NCBI RefSeq assembly: GCF_016495725.1
Contig: NZ_CP054705.1
Location: 1-64,000 of the forward strand
From: Salicibibacter cibarius
GTDB taxonomy: Bacteria; Bacillota; Bacilli; Bacillales; Marinococcaceae
Reading direction: 5' to 3'
DNA: 64,000 nt
A model generated the notes under the pieces. It made no database searches. It was not told the DNA's origin and saw only the letters and a list, made by a program, of their open reading frames with translations. This document shows, piece by piece, positions 1-12,349 of the stretch; the stretch's first letter is position 1; each line of letters opens with the position of its first letter. A program made the position numbers and the translations under genes.

Positions 1-1017
1 ATGCTAAATGGTAAATACACATTCAATACGTTTGTCATCGGTTCCGGCAATCGATTTGCGCACGCGGCTTCATTAGCAGTATCCGAAGCCCCGGCAAGGG
101 CATACAATCCGCTCTTCATTTATGGAGGCGTCGGACTTGGAAAAACGCATTTGATGCATGCCATCGGACATTATGTAATGGAACACAACCCGGAATCACA
201 CGTCGTCTATTTATCATCCGAAAAATTCACGAATGAGTTCATCAATGCGATTCGGGATAATCGGGGAGAAGATTTTCGCAACAAGTATCGGAATGTAGAT
301 ATTTTACTCATCGACGATATTCAATTTTTAGCCGGAAAAGAGCAAACGCAAGAGGAGTTTTTCCATACCTTTAACACGTTACACGAGGATGCGAAACAAA
401 TTGTAATCTCAAGCGACCGGCCGCCAAAAGAAATTCCGACACTCGAAGACCGCTTGCGCTCTCGTTTTGAATGGGGACTTATCACCGATATTACCCCTCC
501 CGATTTGGAAACAAGGATCGCGATTCTGCGCAAGAAAGCCAAAGCGGAAATGCTGGAAATTCCAAATGAAGTCATGCTCTATATCGCAAACCAAATCGAC
601 ACGAATATCCGCGAGTTGGAAGGGGCGCTCATTCGAGTCGTTGCTTATTCTTCCCTTATTAACGAAGACATGAATGCGGATCTTGCCGCTGAAGCATTAA
701 AAGACATCATTCCAAGTTCAAAACCACGGGTTATCGGCATTGAAGATATTCAAGCGCATGTTGCCGCCTATTACCAAGTAAAACTGGAAGAAATTACAGC
801 AAAAAAACGAACCAAAGCCATCGCTCATGCCAGACAAGTCGCCATGTACTTATCAAGGGAAATGACAGAATCGTCTTTGCCAAAGATAGGGGAAAAATTC
901 GGAGGAAGGGACCATACCACTGTTATTCACGCGCACGATAAAATCAGCAAATTATTATCCAATGATCAGCAACTGCAACATCAACTTGAGGAAATCACAA
1001 ACAAAGTAAAACAATAA
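1..1017 (+). CDS. dnaA: Chromosomal replication initiator DnaA (5' end outside window)
   Basis: DnaA is the AAA+ initiator that binds DnaA boxes and opens oriC. The visible 338 residues cover domains III and IV. Walker [10 protein letters not shown] lies near residue 42 and Walker [10 protein letters not shown] near residue 100. The C-terminal helix-turn-helix carries the family signature [12 protein letters not shown]. Bacillus DnaA is about 446 residues, and the first visible Met aligns with an internal Met at the start of domain III. About 110 N-terminal residues (domains I-II) therefore lie to the left of the window, so base 1 is not the true start. The next gene is dnaN, with origin sequences in the gap, as in other Bacillaceae. 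Confidence 0.97.
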   Translation: MLNGKYTFNTFVIGSGNRFAHAASLAVSEAPARAYNPLFIYGGVGLGKTHLMHAIGHYVMEHNPESHVVYLSSEKFTNEFINAIRDNRGEDFRNKYRNVDILLIDDIQFLAGKEQTQEEFFHTFNTLHEDAKQIVISSDRPPKEIPTLEDRLRSRFEWGLITDITPPDLETRIAILRKKAKAEMLEIPNEVMLYIANQIDTNIRELEGALIRVVAYSSLINEDMNADLAAEALKDIIPSSKPRVIGIEDIQAHVAAYYQVKLEEITAKKRTKAIAHARQVAMYLSREMTESSLPKIGEKFGGRDHTTVIHAHDKISKLLSNDQQLQHQLEEITNKVKQ

Positions 1018-1172
1018 CAAGTGGATAACCTTAATTAAACGTGGGATTTGCCCACAAGTCTATGCACAGGGGATAAATCTTACGAACACAAGCAAAACTT
1101 GTTTTATTCACAACCTACACATCCTCTACGACTACTACTGAATTTTTTTATATAAATAATAAAGGGATTTTA
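1018..1172. other. oriC unwinding region between dnaA and dnaN
   Basis: A perfect DnaA box TTATTCACA lies at 1104-1112, with a degenerate neighbour at 1113-1121. A run of trinucleotides CTA-CGA-CTA-CTA-CTG follows at 1126-1140, then an AT-rich stretch at 1141-1170. DnaA box, trio repeat and AT-rich element in this order is the basal unwinding architecture described for Bacillus subtilis. A near-match box on the other strand (AGTGGATAA, 1020-1028) lies just after the dnaA stop. The layout is seen directly; the function is inferred from the Bacillus model. Confidence 0.8.
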
Positions 1173-1179
1173 AAATCGT

Positions 1180-1236
1180 TTAGAAAAACTTGGCTTTTCG
1201 CTAAGCTCTTATAACAAAATCCTTACCTACTAAAAA
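1180..1236 (+). repeat. Dispersed hairpin repeat, copy 1 (shortened)
   Basis: It begins TTAGAAAAACTTGGCTTTTCG and ends CCTTACCTACTAAAA, matching both ends of the longer copies at 2915 and 16362 but lacking the middle. It lies between the origin AT-rich element and the dnaN ribosome-binding site. Confidence 0.7.
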
Positions 1237-1268
1237 ACCTCTGTTTACTTATGATAGGAGAGGGAATT

Positions 1269-2408
1269 ATGCATATTACAATTGATACCCAAACGTTTAT
1301 CACCAGTGTGCAACATGCAAACAAAGCAGTATCTTCAAAAACAACCATCCCCATCTTGACGGGAATTAAAATTCAAGTACACACAGATGGGATTACATTG
1401 ATCGGCAGTGATTCTGATGTATCAATCGAAACATTTATCCCGAAGAGTGACGAAGAACAAAGTTATATGACTATTCATGAAGAAGGAGAGATGGTTTTAC
1501 AAGCAAAATATTTCTCTGAAATTGTCCGAAAAATGCCCGGAGAAACGTTAACCTTAAAAAAAGATGGCAATATGTCGGCAACGATTTCATCGGCAAATGT
1601 TATTTTTCATCTGAACGGTTTTGATCCGGACAATTATCCAAAACTGCCGCAATTAGAGGAAGACCAAGTGTTCACACTCCCGTATCATTTATTAAAGGAT
1701 ATCATTCGCCAAACTGTTTTTGCCGTCTCAACACAAGAAACACGCCCTGTTCTTACCGGGGTGAATTTTTCAATCAACGACCAAGAACTCACTGCAACGG
1801 CAACCGATAGCCACCGCCTCGCGATGAGAACGGTCGGAGTTGAAACCGATGAAACCTTGGAAATTAATAATGTGATCATCCCAGGAAAAAGCCTAATCGA
1901 ACTCAGCCGTATCCTGGACGATAGTGAAGATATGATCACCATCATTGTGACAAACACACAAGTACTCTTTAAAATGAAAAATTTACTGTTTTTTTCCAGA
2001 TTGCTTGATGGAAAATTTCCCCTCACATCAAATATGATTCCATCGGAAGGGAAAACAACTGTCACATTGTCGACAAAAGCATTAAACCAATCGTTGGAAC
2101 GGGCGATGCTTCTTTCAAGGGAAGCTAAAAATAATGTCGTTCACGTTAAAAGCATCGGATCGACTGAAATAGAAATTACATCAATCTCTTCGGAAGTAGG
2201 CAAAGTGAAAGAATCCATCGAAGCTGATGAAATCAACGGCGAAGATCTACAAATTGCTTTTAACGGAAAAAATACGTTGGACGCTTTAAAAACCCTTGAT
2301 TGTGAAAGAATCTCCCTCATGTTTACCGGCACAATGAGTCCTTTTGTAATTCGTCCCCTCGATCATCAACAAATGATTCACTTATTTTCTCCGGTTCGCA
2401 CATCTTAA
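1269..2408 (+). CDS. dnaN: DNA polymerase III sliding clamp (beta subunit)
   Basis: This is the ring-shaped processivity clamp of the replisome. The 379-residue length fits the family. Recognisable conserved stretches are KAVSSKTTIPILTGIKI near the N-terminus, IRQTVFAVSTQETRPVLTGV in the middle and a C-terminal PVRTS matching the PVRTY end of the B. subtilis clamp. An in-frame ATG at 1251 exists, but the ATG at 1269 is chosen: it is preceded by AGGAGAGGG at 1256-1264 and aligns with the usual N-terminus. The gene is followed by a dispersed repeat and a strong terminator, so it probably forms a unit with dnaA. Confidence 0.97.
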   Translation: MHITIDTQTFITSVQHANKAVSSKTTIPILTGIKIQVHTDGITLIGSDSDVSIETFIPKSDEEQSYMTIHEEGEMVLQAKYFSEIVRKMPGETLTLKKDGNMSATISSANVIFHLNGFDPDNYPKLPQLEEDQVFTLPYHLLKDIIRQTVFAVSTQETRPVLTGVNFSINDQELTATATDSHRLAMRTVGVETDETLEINNVIIPGKSLIELSRILDDSEDMITIIVTNTQVLFKMKNLLFFSRLLDGKFPLTSNMIPSEGKTTVTLSTKALNQSLERAMLLSREAKNNVVHVKSIGSTEIEITSISSEVGKVKESIEADEINGEDLQIAFNGKNTLDALKTLDCERISLMFTGTMSPFVIRPLDHQQMIHLFSPVRTS

Positions 2409-2410
2409 CG

Positions 2411-2490
2411 TTAGAAAAACTTGGCTTATCGCCAGGGATGGCGACAGTCAAAGTCTTTTCTTATACTATCATTCAAACAATTTATACTGT
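2411..2490 (+). repeat. Dispersed hairpin repeat, copy 2 (subfamily B)
   Basis: It starts TTAGAAAAACTTGGCTTATCGCC and runs through GGCGACAGTCAAAGTCTTTTCTTATACTATCAT in pieces shared with the copies at 12206 and, inverted, at 63843. The match to the last copy extends into CAAACAATTTATAC. Confidence 0.75.
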
Positions 2491-2535
2491 AATCCTTTAA
2501 CAAAGTTAAACATTGTTAAAGTACAAAACGTTGGC

Positions 2536-2570
2536 GGCTCCGTGCATCCGGAGCCCCTTTCTCTTTTTTC
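2536..2570 (+). terminator. Rho-independent terminator after dnaN
   Basis: The perfect 7-bp stem GGCTCCG (2536-2542) / CGGAGCC (2549-2555) has a 6-base loop and is followed by a T-rich tract ending TTTTTT. Confidence 0.85.
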
Positions 2571-2693
2571 CCTCAGGAAACTGGCTTTCTTTTGCTTTTT
2601 TTAGTAAAATAGAAGATGGAATCACATGCACGTTTACATTTATGTTTACGTTTATGTGTACATTTTTCAATGAACGCCGGATGGTGATCACAA

Positions 2694-2912
2694 ATGCAAG
2701 ATAAAATCCAAATAACAACCCCCTATATCACCTTGGGACAATTATTAAAAGAAGCGGCCGTCGCGGATACGGGGGGAATGGTGAAAATCATTTTAGCCGA
2801 ATACAACGTCTATGTGAACGATGAACATGAGGAACGGCGCGGGCGAAAACTATACCCCGGGGATCGCGTCAAGGTTGAAGATACAGGAACTTTCATCGTT
2901 GAAGGAGCGTAA
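2694..2912 (+). CDS. yaaA: S4-domain RNA-binding protein YaaA
   Basis: This 72-residue protein consists of a single S4-like fold (YaaA/RlbA family). The core ITLGQLLKEA, VNDEHEERRGRKLYPGD and a terminal GxFxV element match the family pattern, in which an RRGRKL segment contacts RNA. It sits between dnaN and recF, its conserved place in Bacillaceae, where it is linked to ribosome or RNA functions. The ATG at 2694 has only a weak upstream GGTGAT. The upstream stretch 2625-2665 is an odd run of GTTTAC/TTTATG words. A dispersed repeat separates it from recF. Confidence 0.92.
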   Translation: MQDKIQITTPYITLGQLLKEAAVADTGGMVKIILAEYNVYVNDEHEERRGRKLYPGDRVKVEDTGTFIVEGA

Positions 2913-2914
2913 TT

Positions 2915-3012
2915 CCTTAGAAAACTTGGCTTTTCGTCAAGCTTTTATGGCGAAAGCCTTAGTTGCACTTATGCAGGTGATAAAGTTAATTGATACTTGC
3001 TTACCTGCCAAA
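2915..3012 (+). repeat. Dispersed hairpin repeat, copy 3 (subfamily A, full length)
   Basis: The element runs from CCTTAGAAAACTTGGC to CTTACCTGCCAAAA and stops at the recF ribosome-binding site. It is colinear with the inverted copy at 16362-16453, including TTAGTTGCACTTATG in the middle. In its consensus form GGCTTTTCGCC and GGCGAAAAGCC make an 11-bp stem. Confidence 0.85.
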
Positions 3013-3020
3013 AAGGAGCG

Positions 3021-4148
3021 ATGAAGTTGTATGTACGCGATCTCTCGATCAGCGATTATCGAAATCTCGAAGAAACAACCCTCACTTTTGAGAACACCGT
3101 TAATCTGTTTATAGGAGAAAATGCACAAGGAAAAACCAACCTTATGGAAGCGTTATACGTATTAGCATTTGCGAAATCACATCGTACAAATCGTGATCGG
3201 GAACTGATTACTTGGGGAAAAGATTACGCACGTGTCCATGGTGAGATAAACAAGAGGGTAAGTTCCCTTTCCCTTGATATACAATTTTCACCCCAAGGCA
3301 AACGTGCCAAACTGAACGGGTTGGAACAACAACGGATCAGTGAATTTATTGGCGCTTTAAACGTCGTCATGTTTGCCCCCGAAGATTTAAACCTCGTCAA
3401 AGGTGGGCCAAAACAACGCAGGCGCTTTATTGATATGGAAATCGGACAAATAAGCAATGTATACCTTTATCATTTGGCCCAATATCATCGCATATTAAAA
3501 CAACGAAATCAGTTGTTAAAAGACTATGCGCAAAAGCGAGCATCCGAAACAACTGTTATGCACGACGTTTTAACCGAGCAACTCATGAAAGCTGCCGCTC
3601 AAGTCGTTCAACGCCGACTATCCTTTATCCATCAACTGCAAAAATGGGCCGGTCCTACCCACCGGTCTATTAGCCGACAATCGGAAAACCTGCAAATCGC
3701 GTATGTTCCGAGTGCCGATGTATCATTAGAGCTAGACTTGTCGACAATAGAGCATAGGTATGCAGAAGCTTTTCAAGAAAAAAAAGAACAGGAAATGCGC
3801 AGGGGATTAACGCTCATTGGGCCTCATCGGGAAGACCTTGCCATCTATGTGAATGATCGGGACATCCAAACGTATGGTTCCCAAGGGCAACAGCGAACCG
3901 CTGCGCTTTCATTGAAATTGGCAGAAATTGAGCTAATCGAGAAAGAGACCGCCGATCCACCGGTTTTATTATTGGATGATGTCCTCTCGGAACTGGATGA
4001 TTTTCGACAGTCTCATTTATTAAATACTATTCAGGGAAGAGTACAAACGTTTATTACAACGACAAATATTAGCGGTATCAAACATGAGGTTCTTCAACAC
4101 GCGAAAACCTTTCATGTCCACAATGGAAATATTTCTCCCAATGTTTGA
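3021..4148 (+). CDS. recF: DNA replication and repair protein RecF
   Basis: RecF is an SMC-like ABC ATPase that loads RecA at single-strand gaps. The approximately 375 residues are normal length. Walker A GENAQGKTN is near the N-terminus, the signature SQGQQR is near residue 292 and Walker B LLLDDVLSELDD follows. The ATG at 3021 is only 2 nt from GGAG (3015-3018). The in-frame TTG at 3027 has ideal 8-nt spacing and would give MYVRDLS, aligning with the MYIQNLE start of B. subtilis RecF, so 3027 may be the real start. The ribosome-binding site abuts a dispersed hairpin repeat that lies in the yaaA-recF message. Confidence 0.96.
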   Translation: MKLYVRDLSISDYRNLEETTLTFENTVNLFIGENAQGKTNLMEALYVLAFAKSHRTNRDRELITWGKDYARVHGEINKRVSSLSLDIQFSPQGKRAKLNGLEQQRISEFIGALNVVMFAPEDLNLVKGGPKQRRRFIDMEIGQISNVYLYHLAQYHRILKQRNQLLKDYAQKRASETTVMHDVLTEQLMKAAAQVVQRRLSFIHQLQKWAGPTHRSISRQSENLQIAYVPSADVSLELDLSTIEHRYAEAFQEKKEQEMRRGLTLIGPHREDLAIYVNDRDIQTYGSQGQQRTAALSLKLAEIELIEKETADPPVLLLDDVLSELDDFRQSHLLNTIQGRVQTFITTTNISGIKHEVLQHAKTFHVHNGNISPNV

Positions 4149-4185
4149 TTCATAGATTCAAATTTTAGGGAAATGAGGTGTTTTT

Positions 4186-4452
4186 TTGTTTGTTCACATT
4201 GGCGGATACACCGTCATTCGCTCCAAAGACATCGTTGCCATTTTAAATTACGACGTCCAGGAAGCATCGACGATTACCCAACAATATCTCGCGTCCTTAA
4301 ATGAAAATGAGATCGTAAAAATTGCGGAGGATTACGACTCAACGAAATCACTCGTCGTCACCTCCGAGAAATTATATCATTCACCCATTTCCTCCACGAC
4401 CCTGAAGCGACGTTCACAAAATATGCTCGATGACGTAAGCGATGATACATGA
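4186..4452 (+). CDS. remB: Extracellular matrix regulator RemB (DUF370)
   Basis: This 88-residue member of the DUF370/RemA-like family is called YaaB/RemB in B. subtilis, where it regulates biofilm matrix genes. The N-terminal FVHIGGYTVIRSKDIVAI and the core SPISSTTLKRRSQ match the family. The start is a TTG at 4186, preceded by GAGGTG with a T-run spacer. The nearest ATG upstream is in another frame. It sits in its conserved position between recF and gyrB, 37 nt after recF, probably co-transcribed. Confidence 0.9.
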   Translation: MFVHIGGYTVIRSKDIVAILNYDVQEASTITQQYLASLNENEIVKIAEDYDSTKSLVVTSEKLYHSPISSTTLKRRSQNMLDDVSDDT

Positions 4453-4509
4453 TCTGCCCCAGTGCTCCGATCCGGTTTTGTACGAACCTTTAATTAGAAG
4501 CGTAGGTGA

Positions 4510-6429
<1,920 letters not shown>

Positions 6430-6484
6430 TACGGGAAGTGTGAGAAAACTCCCTTTTCACACCTCGGAAATTGGAGGGTAAGGA

Positions 6485-8977
6485 ATGGCAGATCACGAAT
6501 CTAATGTCCATGAAATAAATATCAGTCAGGAGATGCAGTCATCGTTCCTGGATTATGCCATGAGCGTCATTGTCAGCCGTGCCCTTCCCGACGTTCGTGA
6601 CGGCATGAAACCCGTGCATCGGCGCATTCTTTACGCGATGAACGAACTTGGGATGACGCCGGACAAAGCTCATAAAAAATCAGCGCGAATTGTCGGGGAT
6701 GTGATCGGTAAATACCATCCCCACGGCGACAGTGCTGTCTATGAAACAATGGTGAGAATGGCACAGGATTTCAGTTACCGGTACATGCTCGTGGATGGAC
6801 ACGGGAACTTCGGCTCGGTCGACGGGGATTCAGCTGCAGCCATGCGGTATACGGAAGCCCGTATGTCAAAAATTTCCAATGAACTCGTTCGGGATATTCG
6901 CAAAGACACGGTGGACTACCAAGACAATTACGATGGTGCCGAGAAGGAACCTGTCGTGCTACCGGCGCGTTTCCCCAATTTGCTTGTGAACGGCGCATCC
7001 GGGATCGCGGTCGGAATGGCGACGAACATTCCCCCACACCAATTGGGGGAAGTGATCGATGGGTTATTGGCACTAAGTCGAAACCCCGATTTAAGTGTGG
7101 ACGAATTGATGGAGTATATTCCCGGTCCCGATTTTCCAACGGCAGGTTTAATCATGGGCCGAAGCGGAATCCGCAGAGCCTACCACACAGGTCGGGGCTC
7201 CATCACTTTGCGGGCTAATGCCCACATTAACGAGCAAAAAAACGGCAAAGAAGAAATTATCGTCACGGAGTTGCCGTACCAAGTGAATAAAGCGCGTCTC
7301 GTTGAAAAAATTGCCGAGCTTGTGCGGGAAAAAAAGCTCGATGGAATCACGGACTTGCGCGATGAAACATCTCGAAACGGCATGCGCATTGTGATGGAAC
7401 TTCGCAAGGATGCAAACGCCAACGTGCTTTTAAACAACTTGTATAAATGGACGACGATGCAAACGACGTTTGGCGTCAATTTGTTGGCACTTGTCAATGG
7501 ACAACCGGAAGTACTCAATCTTAAGCAATCGCTCAGCCTTTACCTTGATCACCAGGTGGAGGTTATTCGCCGGCGCACCCAGTTCGATTTAAACAAGGCT
7601 GAGGCTCGCGCACACATTTTGGAAGGCTTAAGAATTGCCCTCGATCATATTGATGCGATCATCGAATTGATCCGCTCGTCCGAAACGACCGATATTGCTC
7701 GCCAGGGCTTGATCGAAACCTATGATCTAAGCCATGAACAAGCACAAGCAATCCTTGATATGCGCTTGCAGCGCCTTACCGGTCTTGAAAGGGATAAGAT
7801 CGAAGAGGAATATAAAGGGTTGATCGAGCGTATCACGGAATTAAAAGCGATTTTAGCAGATAATGAAAAAGTTCTCGATATCATTCGCGATGAACTGAGT
7901 GATATTAAAAAACGCTACAATGATGAACGCCGTACAGCCATTCATGCAAGCGAAAATGTGCTCGAAGACGAAGATTTAATCCCACAAGAAAACGTCGTCA
8001 TCAGCATTACGCATGAAGGGTACATTAAACGTTTGCCCCTTACGACGTATCGTAGTCAGCGCCGCGGCGGCCGTGGGATTCAAGGAATGGGCACCAATGA
8101 TGGAGATTTTGTCGAACATCTGTTTACAACCAACTCTCATCACACGATCCTTTTCTTTTCAAACAAAGGAAAAGTTTATCGGCTGAAAGCGTATGAAGTG
8201 CCCGAGTTAAAACGTACGGCCAAAGGAATCCCGCTGATCAATCTTTTGCAAATCGAAAAAGGGGAAGAAATCAGCACAGTGATCCCGATAGAGAAATTCC
8301 GGGACGATGCCTATCTATTGTTTGTCACGAAAAAAGGCATTGCCAAACGAACCCCATTATCCGCGTATGCGAATATTCGAAAGGGCGGGCTTTTCGCCAT
8401 TAACATCCGGGACGATGATGAATTGCATGGCGTACGCCTTACGGACGACGCGAGTGACGTCATTCTCGGCACGAAAAAAGGCATTGCCATCCGGTTTAAT
8501 GAGGAAGATGTAAGACTCATGGGTAGGACGGCTACTGGCGTTAAAGGGATTTCCCTTGACCAAGACGATGAAGTCATTGGCATGGATATGATTCGGGAAG
8601 GACAAGATGTGCTTCTCGTTACCAATAAAGGCTTCGGAAAAAGGACAAAAGAAGACGAGTTCAAAGTGCAAAATCGTGGCGGCAAAGGCATAAAAGCATG
8701 CACACTTACCGACCGAACCGGGCATTTGATCGCTCTCAGAGTCATTTCCGATGAATACGATTTGATGGTAATGACAGAAAAAGGCATTATCATCCGTATC
8801 CATGTCAACGAGATCTCTGAACTCGGGCGATATGCCCAAGGCGTCATGCTCATTCGTGTCGATGAAAATGAAGAAGTTTCAACCGTAGCCCCTGTTGAGG
8901 CGGAGGAAATAGAAGAAGACGTTGAAGAAGACGAGGAAGAGGAAAGCGCAACAGAAACAGATGAAGATGAAGAATGA
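6485..8977 (+). CDS. gyrA: DNA gyrase subunit A
   Basis: This is the breakage-reunion subunit. The N-terminal winged-helix region has the catalytic Tyr in [11 protein letters not shown]. The quinolone-resistance region reads [15 protein letters not shown], with wild-type Ser and Glu and so no classic resistance change. The C-terminal beta-pinwheel contains the GyrA box [10 protein letters not shown] at about residues 520-529. The tail is extremely acidic, nearly all E/D over the last 30 residues and longer than in B. subtilis, consistent with a salt- or alkali-adapted host. GGAGG precedes the ATG at 6485. A terminator follows directly, and no rRNA operon lies downstream. Confidence 0.98.
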   Translation: MADHESNVHEINISQEMQSSFLDYAMSVIVSRALPDVRDGMKPVHRRILYAMNELGMTPDKAHKKSARIVGDVIGKYHPHGDSAVYETMVRMAQDFSYRYMLVDGHGNFGSVDGDSAAAMRYTEARMSKISNELVRDIRKDTVDYQDNYDGAEKEPVVLPARFPNLLVNGASGIAVGMATNIPPHQLGEVIDGLLALSRNPDLSVDELMEYIPGPDFPTAGLIMGRSGIRRAYHTGRGSITLRANAHINEQKNGKEEIIVTELPYQVNKARLVEKIAELVREKKLDGITDLRDETSRNGMRIVMELRKDANANVLLNNLYKWTTMQTTFGVNLLALVNGQPEVLNLKQSLSLYLDHQVEVIRRRTQFDLNKAEARAHILEGLRIALDHIDAIIELIRSSETTDIARQGLIETYDLSHEQAQAILDMRLQRLTGLERDKIEEEYKGLIERITELKAILADNEKVLDIIRDELSDIKKRYNDERRTAIHASENVLEDEDLIPQENVVISITHEGYIKRLPLTTYRSQRRGGRGIQGMGTNDGDFVEHLFTTNSHHTILFFSNKGKVYRLKAYEVPELKRTAKGIPLINLLQIEKGEEISTVIPIEKFRDDAYLLFVTKKGIAKRTPLSAYANIRKGGLFAINIRDDDELHGVRLTDDASDVILGTKKGIAIRFNEEDVRLMGRTATGVKGISLDQDDEVIGMDMIREGQDVLLVTNKGFGKRTKEDEFKVQNRGGKGIKACTLTDRTGHLIALRVISDEYDLMVMTEKGIIIRIHVNEISELGRYAQGVMLIRVDENEEVSTVAPVEAEEIEEDVEEDEEEESATETDEDEE

Positions 8978-8982
8978 ATTGC

Positions 8983-9021
8983 AAACGGTCCAGACATCCG
9001 GTAAGGATGCGGGCCGTTTTT
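8983..9021 (+). terminator. Terminator after gyrA
   Basis: AAACGGTCC pairs with GGGCCGTTT (one G-T pair) and TTTTT follows. The 3' half, GGTAAGGATGCGG-CCGTTTTT, recurs at 9602-9626 without a partner arm. Confidence 0.7.
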
Positions 9022-9100
9022 GGTTTATCAGCGGAAAGCGATCATTTATCAGCCGAAAAAAGCAATAAATCAGCCAAAATGATAAATTTATCAACCAAAC
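9021..9100. repeat. 21-bp-period array of TTATCAGCC words
   Basis: Four copies of the word (T)TTATCAGCCGAAA or close variants have their ATCA cores at 9027, 9048, 9069 and 9090, an exact 21-bp period. The same word, inverted, recurs with the same period at 28051-28121. Confidence 0.8.
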
Positions 9101-9184
9101 TTCATTAGAGCAGCAAGTAATACCACATTTGATGGTATACTGAACATAAGAACGACTGGCTTTATTTTTCATACCAATAAAAGA

Positions 9185-9535
9185 GTGACTATTCCTTTAT
9201 TTGAGGAATATTTGCAAGACGACAAAAATCAGCTGTATCGTTTGTTTCTTTACGCTATCTATAGAGCAAATCCCGAAATCATCACGGAGGTGATTGAAAT
9301 GCAAAAACTGGAAAGTGATCCGAACATTCAAAAAAAGATCGATCATGTTGTTCGCAAATTCGAGTGGGATAAAAAATGGAAAGAGGAAGGCAGGGAGGAA
9401 GGACGGGAAGAAGGCATAGAAAAAGCAAGGCTAGAAATGGCTCGAACATTATTAAAAGATGGATCATCGCTAGGGTATATATCCAAGGTGACAGGCCTTA
9501 CGATAGATCGCATCAAGCAATTAAATCAAAAATGA
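9185..9535 (+). pseudogene. C-terminal remnant of an Rpn/PD-(D/E)XK transposase-type nuclease
   Basis: This 116-codon ORF starts at a GTG with no ribosome-binding site. Its second half has the tail typical of Rpn-family proteins: a charged KEEGREEGREEGIEKA repeat, then ARTLLKDGSSLGYISKVTGL and a short terminal helix. The catalytic nuclease core that should precede it is absent, since full-length members are about 250-300 residues. An extended -10 (TGGTATACT, near 9132-9140) lies upstream. It is best read as a decayed fragment. Copies of a terminator half-arm flank it at 8997 and 9600, suggesting it came in with a local duplication or insertion. Confidence 0.5.
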
Positions 9536-9633
9536 ACGCGGGTATAAACTCTGTTCAGTTGAAAGAGGCCGATGGGATACTTTGTCTCATTGATCGATAA
9601 CCGGTAAGGATGCGGAGCCGTTTTTTCCATTTT

Positions 9634-9720
9634 CGGGAGTCATGGTACCTCTGCTCATTTCGGTCGTCATGCAGCCGTTATGGTGACCGAATTTGCTTGA
9701 AATAAGGCTTCTCGGTCACT
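9634..9720. repeat. 52-bp-period array, word CGGTC/GACCG (short)
   Basis: CGGTC occurs at 9661 and 9713 (52 bp apart), with the inverted GACCGAA at 9685, 24 bp into the unit. The same word and spacing are found at 18327-18470. Confidence 0.6.
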
Positions 9721-9787
9721 ATAAACCGTGTATGGTTCTCAATTTTTTCGTCAATCGGACACCATGATGCCAAAACACCGTTTTTCT

Positions 9788-10507
9788 CTAGTCAACGAAC
9801 ACTCCCCGGGCTTCTTCAACGATAATCGTTTCACATAATGCAGGGCAGGCTTTGACATAAGTTTCAATTAACGGAAGATCGGCCGAAGAACGTTGGGAAA
9901 TTAGCTCTCCCCACCATTCTGTTTCATAACGATTAATCATACTGAGGTTATACAAAAGTAAATAGTGTATCAATAAAGCCGGTAACGTCGCCTCATTTTT
10001 TTTCGATTTGAAGCGTGGATCATCACGGACGATATCTTTGAGAAAAGGGATTTGTAAAAAAAGCGTTGCCATTTGAAAGCGGTCTTGATTGGATGGCTCC
10101 ATCTGATACATGTGTTGTAGCACATGAGGAAACAGTCCATGCTTCTGGATTTTAACCTCATCGTCGATAAAACGATAATCCTTCCGTTTTCTTTTTCGAG
10201 TGGACACGCCGTGGGCGAGTACATTTGTTGTGGAAGGATAGGTTGGATCATAGAGCAAAATTAGCGCTTTTATTAAATGGCTAAATCCATAAAATAAAAG
10301 TAGCGGCTGAGCATGAAAAGACATGTGTTGGCATTCTTCCAACAATGAACGCCCTTGTTGCCAACGGTGAATAAACGGCAACGTGTTTTCGTATGCGTAT
10401 TTTTTTGCGTATTTTTCCTCGTTGTAGAGGCTTTGATAACGAGTATATAACGTTTTTGTTAACGTTTCCGATACAGTAAATCGATGAAAATCAGTAAAAG
10501 TATGCAA
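9788..10507 (-). CDS. yaaC: YaaC family protein (unknown function)
   Basis: This 239-residue protein is similar to B. subtilis YaaC, whose gene occupies the same place and orientation upstream of guaB. The recognisable core is LLFYGFSHLIKALIL, STTNVLAHGVSTRKRK and DDEVKIQKHGLFPH. YaaC of B. subtilis is longer, at about 315 residues, so this form looks shortened. The role of the family is not known. The ATG at 10507 has a good GGAGGAAT upstream on the minus strand. It is transcribed divergently from guaB and shares the approximately 170-bp gap with it. Confidence 0.85.
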   Translation of the reverse strand: MHTFTDFHRFTVSETLTKTLYTRYQSLYNEEKYAKKYAYENTLPFIHRWQQGRSLLEECQHMSFHAQPLLLFYGFSHLIKALILLYDPTYPSTTNVLAHGVSTRKRKRKDYRFIDDEVKIQKHGLFPHVLQHMYQMEPSNQDRFQMATLFLQIPFLKDIVRDDPRFKSKKNEATLPALLIHYLLLYNLSMINRYETEWWGELISQRSSADLPLIETYVKACPALCETIIVEEARGVFVD

Positions 10508-10602
10508 AATACATTCCTCCGACGGACATACTTATTAGAAATTTAGAACTTCTTAAAGAGGGACGATAAAAAAAGACAAGCGTGATAAAATAGAAGGAAT
10601 AA

Positions 10603-12138
<1,536 letters not shown>

Positions 12139-12161
12139 AGATTATCAAGGGCGATCATAGC

Positions 12162-12201
12162 GAGCATTTCCCAGGAAATAATCTGCGGAAATGCTCTTTT
12201 T
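12162..12201 (+). terminator. Terminator after guaB
   Basis: The perfect 10-bp stem GAGCATTTCC (12162-12171) / GGAAATGCTC (12187-12196) is followed by TTTTT. Confidence 0.9.
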
Positions 12202-12205
12202 GTGT

Positions 12206-12272
12206 CCTTAGAAAAACTTGATTTATCGCCAAGGATGGCGAAAGTCAAAGTTTTTTCTTATACTTATAATCA
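12206..12272 (+). repeat. Dispersed hairpin repeat, copy 4 (subfamily B)
   Basis: It runs from CCTTAGAAAAACTTGATTTATCGCC through AAGGATGGCGAAAGTCAAAG to TTTTCTTATACTTATAATCAT. The segment TTATCGCC-AAGGAT-GGCGAAAG forms the internal stem. Confidence 0.75.
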
Positions 12273-12283
12273 TGCCTTTCGCG

Positions 12284-12335
12284 GCGCTCAAGGCACAAAA
12301 CGTTATGAAATAAGTTGCCCTGAGCGCTTTTTGTA
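12284..12335 (+). terminator. Hairpin with T tract after the repeat
   Basis: GCGCTCAAGGC near 12284 pairs imperfectly with GCCCTGAGCGC near 12317 and is followed by TTTTTG. It could be a second guaB terminator or mark the boundary of the IS110 remnant. Confidence 0.5.
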
Positions 12336-12349
12336 TTATTCTAGAGCTA

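Noticed and set aside
8311-8997. 228-codon minus-strand frame opposite the end of gyrA, very Ser-rich
   Set aside because: It is the mirror of the Asp/Glu-rich gyrA tail, with no ribosome-binding site and no family pattern.
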